Positions 33,702 to 46,999 of a DNA stretch of 64,000 nt are shown piece by piece. The stretch is from Tausonia pullulans (taxonomy: Eukaryota; Basidiomycota; Tremellomycetes; Cystofilobasidiales; Mrakiaceae), in the NCBI GenBank assembly GCA_951802195.1, contig OX637627.1, positions 1,290,749 through 1,354,748 on the forward strand. Direction: 5' to 3'. The translations under genes and the position numbers were made by a program. The notes below the pieces were generated by a model. It searched no databases. It worked only from the letters and a program-made list of their open reading frames with translations, and was not told the DNA's origin. Numbering within the stretch: the first letter of the stretch is position 1; each line of letters starts with the position of its first letter.

Positions 33702-34576
33702 TGTGATGGTTTGAGGAAGGAGTGCAACGAGACGTAATCAGTAAGTTTAGTGACAACGCAAGAGTGGGGCGGGCAGGCCGATTCGTCAGCAGGCAGAGAG
33801 GAAGTTCCCGCACTGACCTCGCTTGTCATCTCTGTGTTGGCAATCGACTGGTAAGCTATCTCTTTCAAACGCCGGAGCTCGGACGGCAACTAGGGCGAAC
33901 CCACTCGAGCAGATGCAGGACACTTGCTTCCCGATTCCTCGGCACACGTGAATGATTGAGCGATGCGCATGGGACCTCTCATATTCGAATATATGCTGAT
34001 TTTAAGACTCATAGTGAGTGACAAATATCAGCAGCCGTTCTTAAGGACTTCGCTGTCGATTATCAGTCTATCCCCTGCATCTGGCCATACTGCTGATATC
34101 TTCCTCTTGATCACAACGGTGCGCTCATGCTTTCTTCCCCAACCAGTTTCGGCGTTACGACACATATTGTTGAAGTGACTAAGCATATAGTACATTCGGT
34201 GGTGTAGTCATGTGCAACCAGAAGTCCTCATCTCCTTCCGTGCATCCTTCATCTCTGCAACCGATGTTTACGCGACATCCTAGACTTATATCTTCATGTT
34301 CAAGCTGGCTGTTTTCGTGTATTCGATCAAACTCTCCAATTTCTTTCAATCACTCAACATTGTATGCAAGCCGCCGTCTCCGGTGCATCAGACACACGTT
34401 CGAACTGCCCTACGAGATCAGGCCACATAAGCCAAACGTCTTAAGCCAAAGATATTCTCTCATCTTATATACCTCTAGCTTTCTCACAACCCGAACAGCT
34501 TGATGAGGTCGAGCACATGCTTATGCCCATCCTGTCAACTCTTCTTCCTTCCATTGCCCTCTGAACCAGACGACGC

Positions 34577-35431
34577 TCAGATCTCTTTGGCCATCATACC
34601 CTCAAAGAGCTTTGTCTTGCGTGCGGCGCATTCACTGCAGATCCGTGATCGTTAGCGGCGAGGAACGAGGTTGAGATTGCGAGCGGCATTTAAGTAGTGC
34701 GAAGTACGCACGCAGACGTTCCCTTGATGGCTCTCTCCACGAACTGCAATGGGAAAGTAACAGACATAAATAATTAGAGATTACAGGTGTGACTGGGCTA
34801 GAGAATGATTCATAAGTAAACTCACAATCTCGACGGCCGGCTTGACCCTGGCCAATTGGTCAAGAACGCCAGCCTGTTCAATCAATGAAGAATTCGGCAC
34901 AGGCATGTTAAGCCTTATTTCGTTCTTTTTTTCTCCTGTTTTCACTTCATTTGGAGCAGATATAAAACGCACCTTGACGAACACTACGTCGGGCATCGAT
35001 TCGGGATACGCGTAAAGCGCAGAGCCGCACTTGCCGCAGAAGGCGCGGTGGATGGTGTAACCCGAGTCGGCGCCAGTGTCATCGTACATCTAGTGACGAT
35101 AAACAACCAGTGAGTCCATCTTCTTAAAGTAACAGGCGAGAGATCGTGACTCTATGGCTAGACCTACGTTAGGCTCTCCTTTGGTAACCTTCAGCTGCTC
35201 CTTCTTGAACTGAGCGTTGTACGACTGAAAGGTGTGCAGCTTCTGGCACGTCTGAGAGGGGACCACAAGGACACAAGGAAGACCATATCAGCATGTGTTT
35301 CAGGATCAACAGGCGGAGGGACAAACTCGGCAGTGGCAGATGACTCCAGGAATGTCTTCAGCTGAGACGTCGGCGACCTCGAAGGCGATGGAGCCGCAAT
35401 AGCACGAGGCAGTAAGCGTAGAAGTAGACAT
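34577..35431 (-). CDS. GFA-domain protein GFA1, unit 2
   Basis: Identical to the unit 1 gene at 25399-26253. Confidence 0.85.
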
Positions 35432-36148
35432 AGCGGTGAAGGGCTGAAGTGAGCGAAGCGAGATGATGGTTGTAAGAGGTAGCTTGAGGCATTTGCCGAG
35501 TTAAGAACGGTCCTGCACCAGGCGCCGTCACCGCAAGCGTCATAGACTGGCAACTGAGAGTCAGTCGCCGGCCTCGGGCTCAGCCACTCAGCGCGTGTGG
35601 CTGGCTGAGTTCGGCGTTTGCTCGAGTTGTGACATGAACGGACTTGCCTGTTCTAGGGATAAAAAATACTGAAGCTCACATATTCTTTATGTCAAGTGGA
35701 GGAAAGCCGGAACGCGCAAAGCCCGGAAAAATTGATAAGCTTACAAAGTCCATAAAATCGTCCTCGTCAGCAGAGGCTCGTTTTGATGGGAGGGAACCGG
35801 CAGAGACATGTGGGAAATCGCGGGAATATCTGCAAACTGCTTCCGTGCTCTTTTCTCAGCCTCCTTCAGAAGAGTGAAGAGTAGGACGCTTCCTACGACC
35901 TGAATCAGCTGAAACTATGGATGAGCAATCACAAGTGATGAGGAATCAGCCTCCACCTGCAATGAATGTTACGAAGGCGTTTCCCTAAAAGGACAAAATC
36001 AGGGACGGCGAAAGGGAGAGACGACATCGACGACAGTGTTTCATCTGAGGTTTAAAAGCGGCTAAACCCTCACCGTTTGTGTCTGCACCCCGACCATCAC
36101 TAGCCGCGTCGCCTCCCACCTCCAACCAGCATCTGTCTCTATCACAAC

Positions 36149-37821
36149 ATGTCCCCTATCCCATCCACTGTCAAGGCCCTGGCTGCATCCCCAGACCTAG
36201 GACTCCCTAATGTTATCGAGATCCCCTTTGGAACTCGTGAGGCCGTAAAGAATCTCAGCCCGCAATCCGTCGTGGTCGCCAATCGTGCTATCGGACTTAA
36301 TCCGTGCGTTTATTGTAATTGACCTAACACATCTTCGTCCTGACTTGGCCGGTACGTTATGTTTGCTTTGTGGCTGGGTTGTGCAGCACCGACTATAAGG
36401 TAAGGCTACTGCCTTTCGACAATTGTCTCATTCATTTCAGGCTGATAATCCTTCTTTCCTCTAGCACGCACACGGTGACTGGAGCGCCAAGAAGCTCGTC
36501 ATCATCGGCACTGACAGTGCCGGCACCGCCCTCAAGGTCGGCTCGGGCGTCAGCCACATCAAAGAGGGCGACCGTGTTGCCGGCATGGTCTACGGCTGCT
36601 CCACCGAAGAGCAGGGAGCCTGCTCTGAGGGTACGTGATTGGAGCTGCATGAATCGTTTCACCGCATTGTTGACCCATTTGACGCGTTGTCGTTGCTGAA
36701 AACTTCTTCAGGCGTCGTTTTCGATGCAGCGAATGCTTTCGTCATGCCTCCGGGCATGAGCGATGTCGAGGGTGCCGCCTTCACTGTGAGTGTATCTGAC
36801 TACAGGCTCTGCTTTTTGTCCATTCTGAGCCTCCATCTGACGCCTCACATGTTCAGGCTGTCCACTTGACTGTCGTTCAGACCTTTTACATGCGCTGGAA
36901 CCTTCCTAAGCCTTCGGCTCCCGACACTTCCTCGCCCAAGCAGATCATGCTTGTCTGGGGCGGTGAGTTGCTCGGCAGTCTCTGCTTCATGTTAGGCGCC
37001 ACAACTGACAATCTTGTATTCGTATTGGTTAGGGTCCACCGCCGTTGGCCATCACGCCGTGCAGCTTGCCACGCTCTCTGGCTATCGAGTCTTTGTGACT
37101 GCCTCGCCGGAGAACCATGCTCGGCTCCGCGAGATCGGCGCCGATCAGTGTTTTAACTACAAGGACCCCAATGTTGTCGAGGCGATCAAAAAGGCTGCCG
37201 GCGAACAGGGAGTCTTTGCCGCTTACGACACCGCTGGTGCGAACGGCTCGCTCGAAAGCTGCATCGGTAAGTGCTTGTTCCCCTTTTTATACAGCTAGGT
37301 CTTAATCTTACGGAAGATCGAGCGCATTTCAGACGCCATTGGCTCAAAGGGCGGCCGTGTGATGTGCACTCTTCCCTTTGGGGATGAAGCTGCCAACCGT
37401 CGCAGTGACGTCAAGGCTGAGTTTGTGAGCGTCTATACTGTCGTTGGCTACCCTGTGAGTGTTTTGTCCTCTGTTTACGCAAGAGCTTGTCATTCTCCTC
37501 TTGATTTGTCTGCACGCATCCGCTGTAGTCATTTACTTCGTTGCTGACAACGCTCGTCAATTGGATCGCTCGATTTAGTTCACCTTCGCCAACGTCTTCG
37601 ACTTCCCCGCTATACTCGATGATAGGGCTCGCTCGCTCGCTTGGGTATCGGAGGAGCTTCCTTTGCTCCTCGAGGGCTGGGAGGAGGGTATTGGTTCGCG
37701 CAGGTACAAACCTCAGAAGCTTCGCATCATGGAGGGTCAGCTTGACCGCGTTCACGAGGGGCTCGACATTCTCGGACGTGGAGACTACAAGGCCGAGAAG
37801 CTCGTCTACAAGCTTGCCTAA
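36149..37821 (+). CDS. MDR oxidoreductase, unit 2
   Basis: Identical to the unit 1 gene at 26971-28643, including the 13-nt exon. Confidence 0.85.
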
Positions 37822-39279
37822 GCTTCCGTTTTCTGGGTGAACAGTTACCTCGCGATCTTGTCGCCAGCGAGGCTGATGACGAACGATACTGGAGTGGGCG
37901 CAGTGTTGGTTTATTTCAATCTACCTAGCTTACCTTTGTTCCAACTTTGAGTTCATACATGTCAATAACCTATGATTTTCAACATCGAAACCTTTTATCT
38001 GACAGATAACGACATTGGCGCCGAAGGTTGCATTGCCGCCTAAGCTCTGTCCGTCGTCTTCCTGCGTTTCATCCTCCGGCTACCGCCAGACTGAGGTCTG
38101 TTCATGAACTACGGAAATGGACGGTACTCACTGCTTGTGACCTCTGCAAGAGAGCTCTTGAAGATGGCTTGTCACAATGAGGAAGTCTATGTGGAACAAT
38201 CGAAGGAAGTTAGGGCACTCTGGAAGTGACTGATTAGAATGGAGTTGCCTTGTTAACTCGGCGCCGAGGTAGCTTTTCCCTTGCTCACTCAGCATTTCCA
38301 TCTCTTCGCTCCTCATTTTGTCTCCTCTGTTACACGTTCCTTGCTCTCCGGTCCTTCCTATCCCCCCTTATTCTCGCCCCCGTCCATAAAACGCGCAGTT
38401 CATTGTACATTTTGTTCTGCACTCTGACTATCATTTGGATTCGAAAAACCTGCCCAGAACCTTTACGGGAGCCTGTGTCACTGCCAGCACTTCAGTCCAC
38501 TCGTCCACCTACGCCCCCCTTCTCACCCATCCTCCTCAGCCCTTGACCCTTGGCCAATCCTAACAAGCACCCCAACCAACGCCCCGCTTTATAATGTTCC
38601 GCAGAGATTCAATTCGGTTCGTTGCGCCGTTTGCAATCGCATGTTTCGTGATATGGATGTCTCTGATTTGAAGAATGTCTTGTGGGACAAGTTGTCCTAG
38701 AGATATCCACATGGTGGGGCACGAAGCAGTCGCTCTCCCGCGATCATGCTGGCTTTGGCGTCTGTTTCGTCAAACGCCGAGCCGCCTTCAACAAGCTTCT
38801 AAGCATGTTCATAATCCCTGTTTGGACGGATGTCCACCAACCCGCTGAGCCTAGGATCAGTCTCACCTGATTGAGTGTAACGGCGTTTGAATGGAAGGAT
38901 GGTCCACCTGGGTAACGGCGTTTGAACTGAGGGTCGGTTCAACTGGACAAGCTCAAAGACCGGGCATCGCAAGCTTCACCTGAAGTAGCGGGACGGCCTT
39001 TGAACTGAGGGCAATCTCACCTGGACTAGCACAGATTTCGGGTTTTGGACATCAACCTTGTAAGCCGAAACATGCCTTGTTTACCGCTCACGTTTCAGTC
39101 AGCTGGACGCAGCCGGCTCGATCACTCTTGTGTCAGCTTGCCCGGTGACTCAAGGAGGTCGTATGTCTCCTTTCATGTGTTGACCTCTGCCTGATTTCTC
39201 TGCTTTTATACGCGATTAATCACGTCTCTTCGCATGCGACAACCATCTCGCTCACAACCCATTCGCTTCTACATTCAAC

Positions 39280-40082
39280 ATGACTACCCCCTCGTCCACT
39301 TCGACTATTACAGGCTCCTGCTACTGTGGGGCCACGGCTTACAAGGTCGTCGACGTCCCTGCCGGACCAGTTGATGGAATTATCTGCCACTGCAAAGTGC
39401 GTCACCTCTGAGCTCTCTGTATCACAGCTGAGTAAAACTGAGGCTGTCTCCTTGGCTGCAGACCTGCCAGAAACTGCACACCTTCCAGTCCTACAACGCG
39501 AGTTTCCCAAAGGACACACTTTCGGTCACAAAGGGCAATCCTTCGGTTGGTTTTTCTCGACTGCCCCTGCAAACCTTCTATTCCCTCTGACTTAAGGGCG
39601 CTTTTCTGTTTCATGTCAGATATACAAGGATGTGACCACCGATTCCGGAAAGCCCATTTACCGCCATCTATGTGGGCAATGTGGTTCGGCACTTTTCAGT
39701 TACCCTGACCTTGTACCGAACGCTGTCTTCGTTAAGGTATGACAAGTTTCCGCTCCTGTGCGGTAGCCCGTTCCCGATGGGTTTACCTGCATCATGAATT
39801 AGGTTGGATCGCTTGACGTCATCGATAGGGTCGTGCCGGCCGCCGAAATCGTAAGTCCCTTGTCCTCAAAACAAGCAATTGAGGTGCTCATTTGACTGTC
39901 GATCGGGTCTATCATTCGACACCAGTACATCGAGCGTGCTATCCAAGGAACCGCCGCGTACGTCTCACTCCACGTTTTATTAGTTTCCTTAACCTGGTGG
40001 AGAATAACGTTTTTTCTTTCGTAGTACTAGTGCGGACCGCAAGACCAAGCTTTACAAGGGCATGATGGCTGAGGAGATATAA
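39280..40082 (+). CDS. GFA-domain protein GFA2, unit 2
   Basis: Identical to the unit 1 gene at 30102-30904. Confidence 0.85.
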
Positions 40083-40347
40083 GAGATGTCTCTGGTCAAT
40101 CGTTATGTCGAGTCTTAATCTCCTCATAGTCTACCTGCATATCTTATGCATCTCAGGCGGACGACGCTTTCTCAGGTAATCGCCTCGCGCTTGAGCTTCC
40201 AGACAATGAACCAGAGCCCGGAAACGACGGACTCCTTTCACCAATTCTCTAGATGACAGTCCCACAGGTCTCGCTCGTGTCAGACCGCTCTCAGATCAGA
40301 GGATGAGAGCTTGAAATCGACAGAGGAGGTTGAGGTGGAAAACGTAC

Positions 40348-40494
40348 AAGTGATTCGCCTCTTTCGCCTCGGTGATATGCCCTCTATGCCCAGCTTCTTA
40401 GACTTCTCGGCAGATTCGTAGCTCTGCGAAGGCGCCACAACATTATCTGCGTCTCCAGTGACAAGGAAGGTTGGTGGAAAGTTGGCGCCGACGA
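40348..40494 (-). pseudogene. Alpha/beta-hydrolase remnant, unit 2
   Basis: Same truncated and frameshifted fragment as at 31170-31316. Confidence 0.6.
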
Positions 40495-41258
40495 TGTCAG
40501 GATCTCGCGGACTTGCCACTTCGACCCTGCGCCTGGCCAACGCGGCGCCAGTGTAGCCTTTCCCTTGCTTGATCAGCATTCCCATTTCTTTATTCCTTCG
40601 TTGCCTAATCTGTCCCACACTCTTTGCTTTCTAAACTTTCTCATCCCTCTCTTGTTCTCATCACTCCCTTGTTCTCACCACTCGTCCATAAAACGCTCAT
40701 TTCATCGTAGTTTTGTTCTGCACTCTGACTATCATTTGGACACGACAAACTTGCCCAAGACCCTTAAGCGAGCCCGTGCCACCTCCATCACTTCAGTTCC
40801 CTTTCATCCCCCGCCACCGCTCTCAGTACACTTCGTCACTAACGTCCCTCTCCTCGCCCAGTCTTCTCTGCCCTTGACCCTTGGGCCAATCCTAACAAGA
40901 AGACTGAGTGAGGAGAGAGACGTTGGCGACGGAGTGGACTGAGCGGCGGCGGGTGGTGGATTTAAACTGAAGTGGTGGAGGTGACACGGGCTCGCTCGAG
41001 GTCTTGGGCAGGTTTGTCAGGTCCAAATGATAGTCAGAGTGCAGAACAAAATATACGATGAACTGAGTGTTTTATGGACGGGGTGAGAACAAAAGGGGGG
41101 GGGGGGGGATAGGAAGGACCCGAGAGCAAGGAATGTGTAACAGATGAGACAAAGAAGGAATGAAGAAACGGGAATGCTGGTCAAGCAAGGGAAAAACTAC
41201 ACCGGCGCCAAGTTGGCTAGGCGCAGGGTCGAAGTGGCAAGTCCGCGGGATCCTGACA
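40495..41258. repeat. Foldback of two TG..CA elements, unit 2
   Basis: Arm A 40495-40897, arm B 40898-41258; same as unit 1. Confidence 0.8.
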
Positions 41259-42025
41259 TCCATCTGTCAAACGGCAGGGAACAAGCCTGCTGCTTGCAGG
41301 TCCCCCACAAGGGAGACAAGATGGCGTGGCGTGCCTGGAAGGGGACGTGATGCGCGATAGACTCCGGGAACGACCGCAGTCTGGGAGGCGAGATCAGCGA
41401 GTGGCGTGTGAAGCGTTCGCTCTGCTGTGGTCGAGGGACGAGATTCGGCATCTGAGTGAAGGCGCCAACGTAGAAGACGAGGGCGAAAGGGATTTCAGGG
41501 AAAGAGGAAAGGAAAGAAGAAAATAAATTCAAATGCTGCAGAAGGAAAATAAACAATATCATGGAGACAGTGCCAGAGATCGACCCATCCGTCCGCTGCA
41601 CCGTCTGGTCTAGCACCTTGACTTTACCACCGCGATCTTAGCCCATTCCTCTTATTCCCACCTTGCACCTGGGAAATTCAACTATTAGATCACTAGTCCT
41701 TACTTAAGTGCTCACTTCTCAACCTTCGGGTTTGCTTTGAACCGTGCGTATCTTGCCGTACCCTAACCAGTTATATTGTCCTCCAACCATGATCCTTCAC
41801 CCTGCCGAACTTATGCAAACAGCATCACTCAATTGAACAACTACTCTCCATCCTTTCTTCCGTTGGACCTTTCATGATCCGCTCATCTTCTTTCCTGCAA
41901 AGCGAGCCTAACCTCTTCTCCCGCCCCTAACCTCTACTTGACACTAATGAGCTCTTCGAGGACGTAACACGGACAGAACAAGAATACGCTTTCGCCCATA
42001 CCAATATATTCATGATCAAAGGTTT

Positions 42026-42879
42026 TTACAGCGCCCAAGCGAGCAGGCGGCCGCGCTCGCCAAACTCGCCCTCCCAGGCAAGCTTCCAGCCACGCGGCTC
42101 AAGCAAATCCTTGTAGATTTGCGGTGAAAGGATCCACGGCGGACCCGTGTGCTGGTTCTCTTCTTTCCACATCGGCCAACACGCTGTGAGCAAAAGTGAG
42201 TCCGGCTGAGAGGACAAGAGCTCGGTGTAGCGGTCGGCCCAACGATCACGCATGTCCGGCGGCAGGGCGCAGAGGAATGTGAGGTCCCAAGCGAGCTGGA
42301 TTTGAGCTATCAGTATATGCTGAGTCGTGAGGCGTGTCAACCAGAAGAAGACGGGGACCACTCACAGAAAAGCCTTCTGAGGGCGGCTCGAATGTAAAGA
42401 AATCGGCACAATGAATCTCGACCGGCCGCGCATCAGGCTCGATCACGTCCCGTGACGCAAGCCACCTGTGAAGACGAAGCGATGTAAGCACAAACACATA
42501 CCCACGCATGGAATACTTTAGGTACTCTTTGGCTGCTGCGACGGCCGTCTCTGAAAGGTCGAGCCCCCATGTCGATCGTTTATGGTCGCCGACCTCGGCG
42601 AGGGCAGCCGCGTCGTACCCCTACGACCGAATCAATCAGAATGCAGACAGCAAAACCGATGGCGTGTCGACTTACTCTTCCACATCCAGCAACAAGCCCC
42701 ATGCCAAAATTGGGTATTTTGACTGCTGCCGGCGGCGCCTTGAGGAATGCAACGAGATACGGGTCGGCTTGGCCGCGATCCCAATGAGTGACGGAGGCTT
42801 TCCACAATAGATCCCAGCCATGCTTGCCGTTATCAGCAATGGCTCCAATGATGGTGATGTTGTCTCCGGGTTCTGCCAT
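42026..42879 (-). CDS. TPMT/HOL-type methyltransferase, unit 2
   Basis: Identical to the array copy at 32848-33701. Confidence 0.85.
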
Positions 42880-43754
42880 TGTGATGGTTTGAGGAAGGAG
42901 TGCAACGAGACGTAATCAGTAAGTTTAGTGACAACGCAAGAGTGGGGCGGGCAGGCCGATTCGTCAGCAGGCAGAGAGGAAGTTCCCGCACTGACCTCGC
43001 TTGTCATCTCTGTGTTGGCAATCGACTGGTAAGCTATCTCTTTCAAACGCCGGAGCTCGGACGGCAACTAGGGCGAACCCACTCGAGCAGATGCAGGACA
43101 CTTGCTTCCCGATTCCTCGGCACACGTGAATGATTGAGCGATGCGCATGGGACCTCTCATATTCGAATATATGCTGATTTTAAGACTCATAGTGAGTGAC
43201 AAATATCAGCAGCCGTTCTTAAGGACTTCGCTGTCGATTATCAGTCTATCCCCTGCATCTGGCCATACTGCTGATATCTTCCTCTTGATCACAACGGTGC
43301 GCTCATGCTTTCTTCCCCAACCAGTTTCGGCGTTACGACACATATTGTTGAAGTGACTAAGCATATAGTACATTCGGTGGTGTAGTCATGTGCAACCAGA
43401 AGTCCTCATCTCCTTCCGTGCATCCTTCATCTCTGCAACCGATGTTTACGCGACATCCTAGACTTATATCTTCATGTTCAAGCTGGCTGTTTTCGTGTAT
43501 TCGATCAAACTCTCCAATTTCTTTCAATCACTCAACATTGTATGCAAGCCGCCGTCTCCGGTGCATCAGACACACGTTCGAACTGCCCTACGAGATCAGG
43601 CCACATAAGCCAAACGTCTTAAGCCAAAGATATTCTCTCATCTTATATACCTCTAGCTTTCTCACAACCCGAACAGCTTGATGAGGTCGAGCACATGCTT
43701 ATGCCCATCCTGTCAACTCTTCTTCCTTCCATTGCCCTCTGAACCAGACGACGC

Positions 43755-44609
43755 TCAGATCTCTTTGGCCATCATACCCTCAAAGAGCTTTGTCTTGCGT
43801 GCGGCGCATTCACTGCAGATCCGTGATCGTTAGCGGCGAGGAACGAGGTTGAGATTGCGAGCGGCATTTAAGTAGTGCGAAGTACGCACGCAGACGTTCC
43901 CTTGATGGCTCTCTCCACGAACTGCAATGGGAAAGTAACAGACATAAATAATTAGAGATTACAGGTGTGACTGGGCTAGAGAATGATTCATAAGTAAACT
44001 CACAATCTCGACGGCCGGCTTGACCCTGGCCAATTGGTCAAGAACGCCAGCCTGTTCAATCAATGAAGAATTCGGCACAGGCATGTTAAGCCTTATTTCG
44101 TTCTTTTTTTCTCCTGTTTTCACTTCATTTGGAGCAGATATAAAACGCACCTTGACGAACACTACGTCGGGCATCGATTCGGGATACGCGTAAAGCGCAG
44201 AGCCGCACTTGCCGCAGAAGGCGCGGTGGATGGTGTAACCCGAGTCGGCGCCAGTGTCATCGTACATCTAGTGACGATAAACAACCAGTGAGTCCATCTT
44301 CTTAAAGTAACAGGCGAGAGATCGTGACTCTATGGCTAGACCTACGTTAGGCTCTCCTTTGGTAACCTTCAGCTGCTCCTTCTTGAACTGAGCGTTGTAC
44401 GACTGAAAGGTGTGCAGCTTCTGGCACGTCTGAGAGGGGACCACAAGGACACAAGGAAGACCATATCAGCATGTGTTTCAGGATCAACAGGCGGAGGGAC
44501 AAACTCGGCAGTGGCAGATGACTCCAGGAATGTCTTCAGCTGAGACGTCGGCGACCTCGAAGGCGATGGAGCCGCAATAGCACGAGGCAGTAAGCGTAGA
44601 AGTAGACAT
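43755..44609 (-). CDS. GFA-domain protein GFA1, unit 3
   Basis: Identical to the unit 1 gene. Confidence 0.85.
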
Positions 44610-45326
44610 AGCGGTGAAGGGCTGAAGTGAGCGAAGCGAGATGATGGTTGTAAGAGGTAGCTTGAGGCATTTGCCGAGTTAAGAACGGTCCTGCACCAGG
44701 CGCCGTCACCGCAAGCGTCATAGACTGGCAACTGAGAGTCAGTCGCCGGCCTCGGGCTCAGCCACTCAGCGCGTGTGGCTGGCTGAGTTCGGCGTTTGCT
44801 CGAGTTGTGACATGAACGGACTTGCCTGTTCTAGGGATAAAAAATACTGAAGCTCACATATTCTTTATGTCAAGTGGAGGAAAGCCGGAACGCGCAAAGC
44901 CCGGAAAAATTGATAAGCTTACAAAGTCCATAAAATCGTCCTCGTCAGCAGAGGCTCGTTTTGATGGGAGGGAACCGGCAGAGACATGTGGGAAATCGCG
45001 GGAATATCTGCAAACTGCTTCCGTGCTCTTTTCTCAGCCTCCTTCAGAAGAGTGAAGAGTAGGACGCTTCCTACGACCTGAATCAGCTGAAACTATGGAT
45101 GAGCAATCACAAGTGATGAGGAATCAGCCTCCACCTGCAATGAATGTTACGAAGGCGTTTCCCTAAAAGGACAAAATCAGGGACGGCGAAAGGGAGAGAC
45201 GACATCGACGACAGTGTTTCATCTGAGGTTTAAAAGCGGCTAAACCCTCACCGTTTGTGTCTGCACCCCGACCATCACTAGCCGCGTCGCCTCCCACCTC
45301 CAACCAGCATCTGTCTCTATCACAAC

Positions 45327-46999
45327 ATGTCCCCTATCCCATCCACTGTCAAGGCCCTGGCTGCATCCCCAGACCTAGGACTCCCTAATGTTATCGAGAT
45401 CCCCTTTGGAACTCGTGAGGCCGTAAAGAATCTCAGCCCGCAATCCGTCGTGGTCGCCAATCGTGCTATCGGACTTAATCCGTGCGTTTATTGTAATTGA
45501 CCTAACACATCTTCGTCCTGACTTGGCCGGTACGTTATGTTTGCTTTGTGGCTGGGTTGTGCAGCACCGACTATAAGGTAAGGCTACTGCCTTTCGACAA
45601 TTGTCTCATTCATTTCAGGCTGATAATCCTTCTTTCCTCTAGCACGCACACGGTGACTGGAGCGCCAAGAAGCTCGTCATCATCGGCACTGACAGTGCCG
45701 GCACCGCCCTCAAGGTCGGCTCGGGCGTCAGCCACATCAAAGAGGGCGACCGTGTTGCCGGCATGGTCTACGGCTGCTCCACCGAAGAGCAGGGAGCCTG
45801 CTCTGAGGGTACGTGATTGGAGCTGCATGAATCGTTTCACCGCATTGTTGACCCATTTGACGCGTTGTCGTTGCTGAAAACTTCTTCAGGCGTCGTTTTC
45901 GATGCAGCGAATGCTTTCGTCATGCCTCCGGGCATGAGCGATGTCGAGGGTGCCGCCTTCACTGTGAGTGTATCTGACTACAGGCTCTGCTTTTTGTCCA
46001 TTCTGAGCCTCCATCTGACGCCTCACATGTTCAGGCTGTCCACTTGACTGTCGTTCAGACCTTTTACATGCGCTGGAACCTTCCTAAGCCTTCGGCTCCC
46101 GACACTTCCTCGCCCAAGCAGATCATGCTTGTCTGGGGCGGTGAGTTGCTCGGCAGTCTCTGCTTCATGTTAGGCGCCACAACTGACAATCTTGTATTCG
46201 TATTGGTTAGGGTCCACCGCCGTTGGCCATCACGCCGTGCAGCTTGCCACGCTCTCTGGCTATCGAGTCTTTGTGACTGCCTCGCCGGAGAACCATGCTC
46301 GGCTCCGCGAGATCGGCGCCGATCAGTGTTTTAACTACAAGGACCCCAATGTTGTCGAGGCGATCAAAAAGGCTGCCGGCGAACAGGGAGTCTTTGCCGC
46401 TTACGACACCGCTGGTGCGAACGGCTCGCTCGAAAGCTGCATCGGTAAGTGCTTGTTCCCCTTTTTATACAGCTAGGTCTTAATCTTACGGAAGATCGAG
46501 CGCATTTCAGACGCCATTGGCTCAAAGGGCGGCCGTGTGATGTGCACTCTTCCCTTTGGGGATGAAGCTGCCAACCGTCGCAGTGACGTCAAGGCTGAGT
46601 TTGTGAGCGTCTATACTGTCGTTGGCTACCCTGTGAGTGTTTTGTCCTCTGTTTACGCAAGAGCTTGTCATTCTCCTCTTGATTTGTCTGCACGCATCCG
46701 CTGTAGTCATTTACTTCGTTGCTGACAACGCTCGTCAATTGGATCGCTCGATTTAGTTCACCTTCGCCAACGTCTTCGACTTCCCCGCTATACTCGATGA
46801 TAGGGCTCGCTCGCTCGCTTGGGTATCGGAGGAGCTTCCTTTGCTCCTCGAGGGCTGGGAGGAGGGTATTGGTTCGCGCAGGTACAAACCTCAGAAGCTT
46901 CGCATCATGGAGGGTCAGCTTGACCGCGTTCACGAGGGGCTCGACATTCTCGGACGTGGAGACTACAAGGCCGAGAAGCTCGTCTACAAGCTTGCCTAA
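45327..46999 (+). CDS. MDR oxidoreductase, unit 3
   Basis: Identical to the unit 1 gene. Confidence 0.85.

Larger units (their letters stand above)
24568..33745 (+). repeat. 9,178-bp array unit 1 (direct)
   Basis: The block starting TTTAGTGACAACGCAAGAG recurs exactly 9,178 bp later at 33746 and 42924, and in inverse orientation at 54907. Contents in order: about 830 bp non-coding, GFA1 (-), MDR oxidoreductase (+), single TG..CA element, short degenerate repeats, GFA2 (+), hydrolase remnant, 764-bp foldback, unrecognised 770 bp, methyltransferase (-), 44-bp flank. All predicted proteins match between units. Confidence 0.95.
33746..42923 (+). repeat. 9,178-bp array unit 2 (direct)
   Basis: Full second copy, same order of contents. 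No difference from unit 1 noticed, including the G14 run at 41095-41108. The junction with unit 1 joins methyltransferase 5' flank (..CAGTAAG) to TTTAGTGAC with little or no microhomology. Confidence 0.95.
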
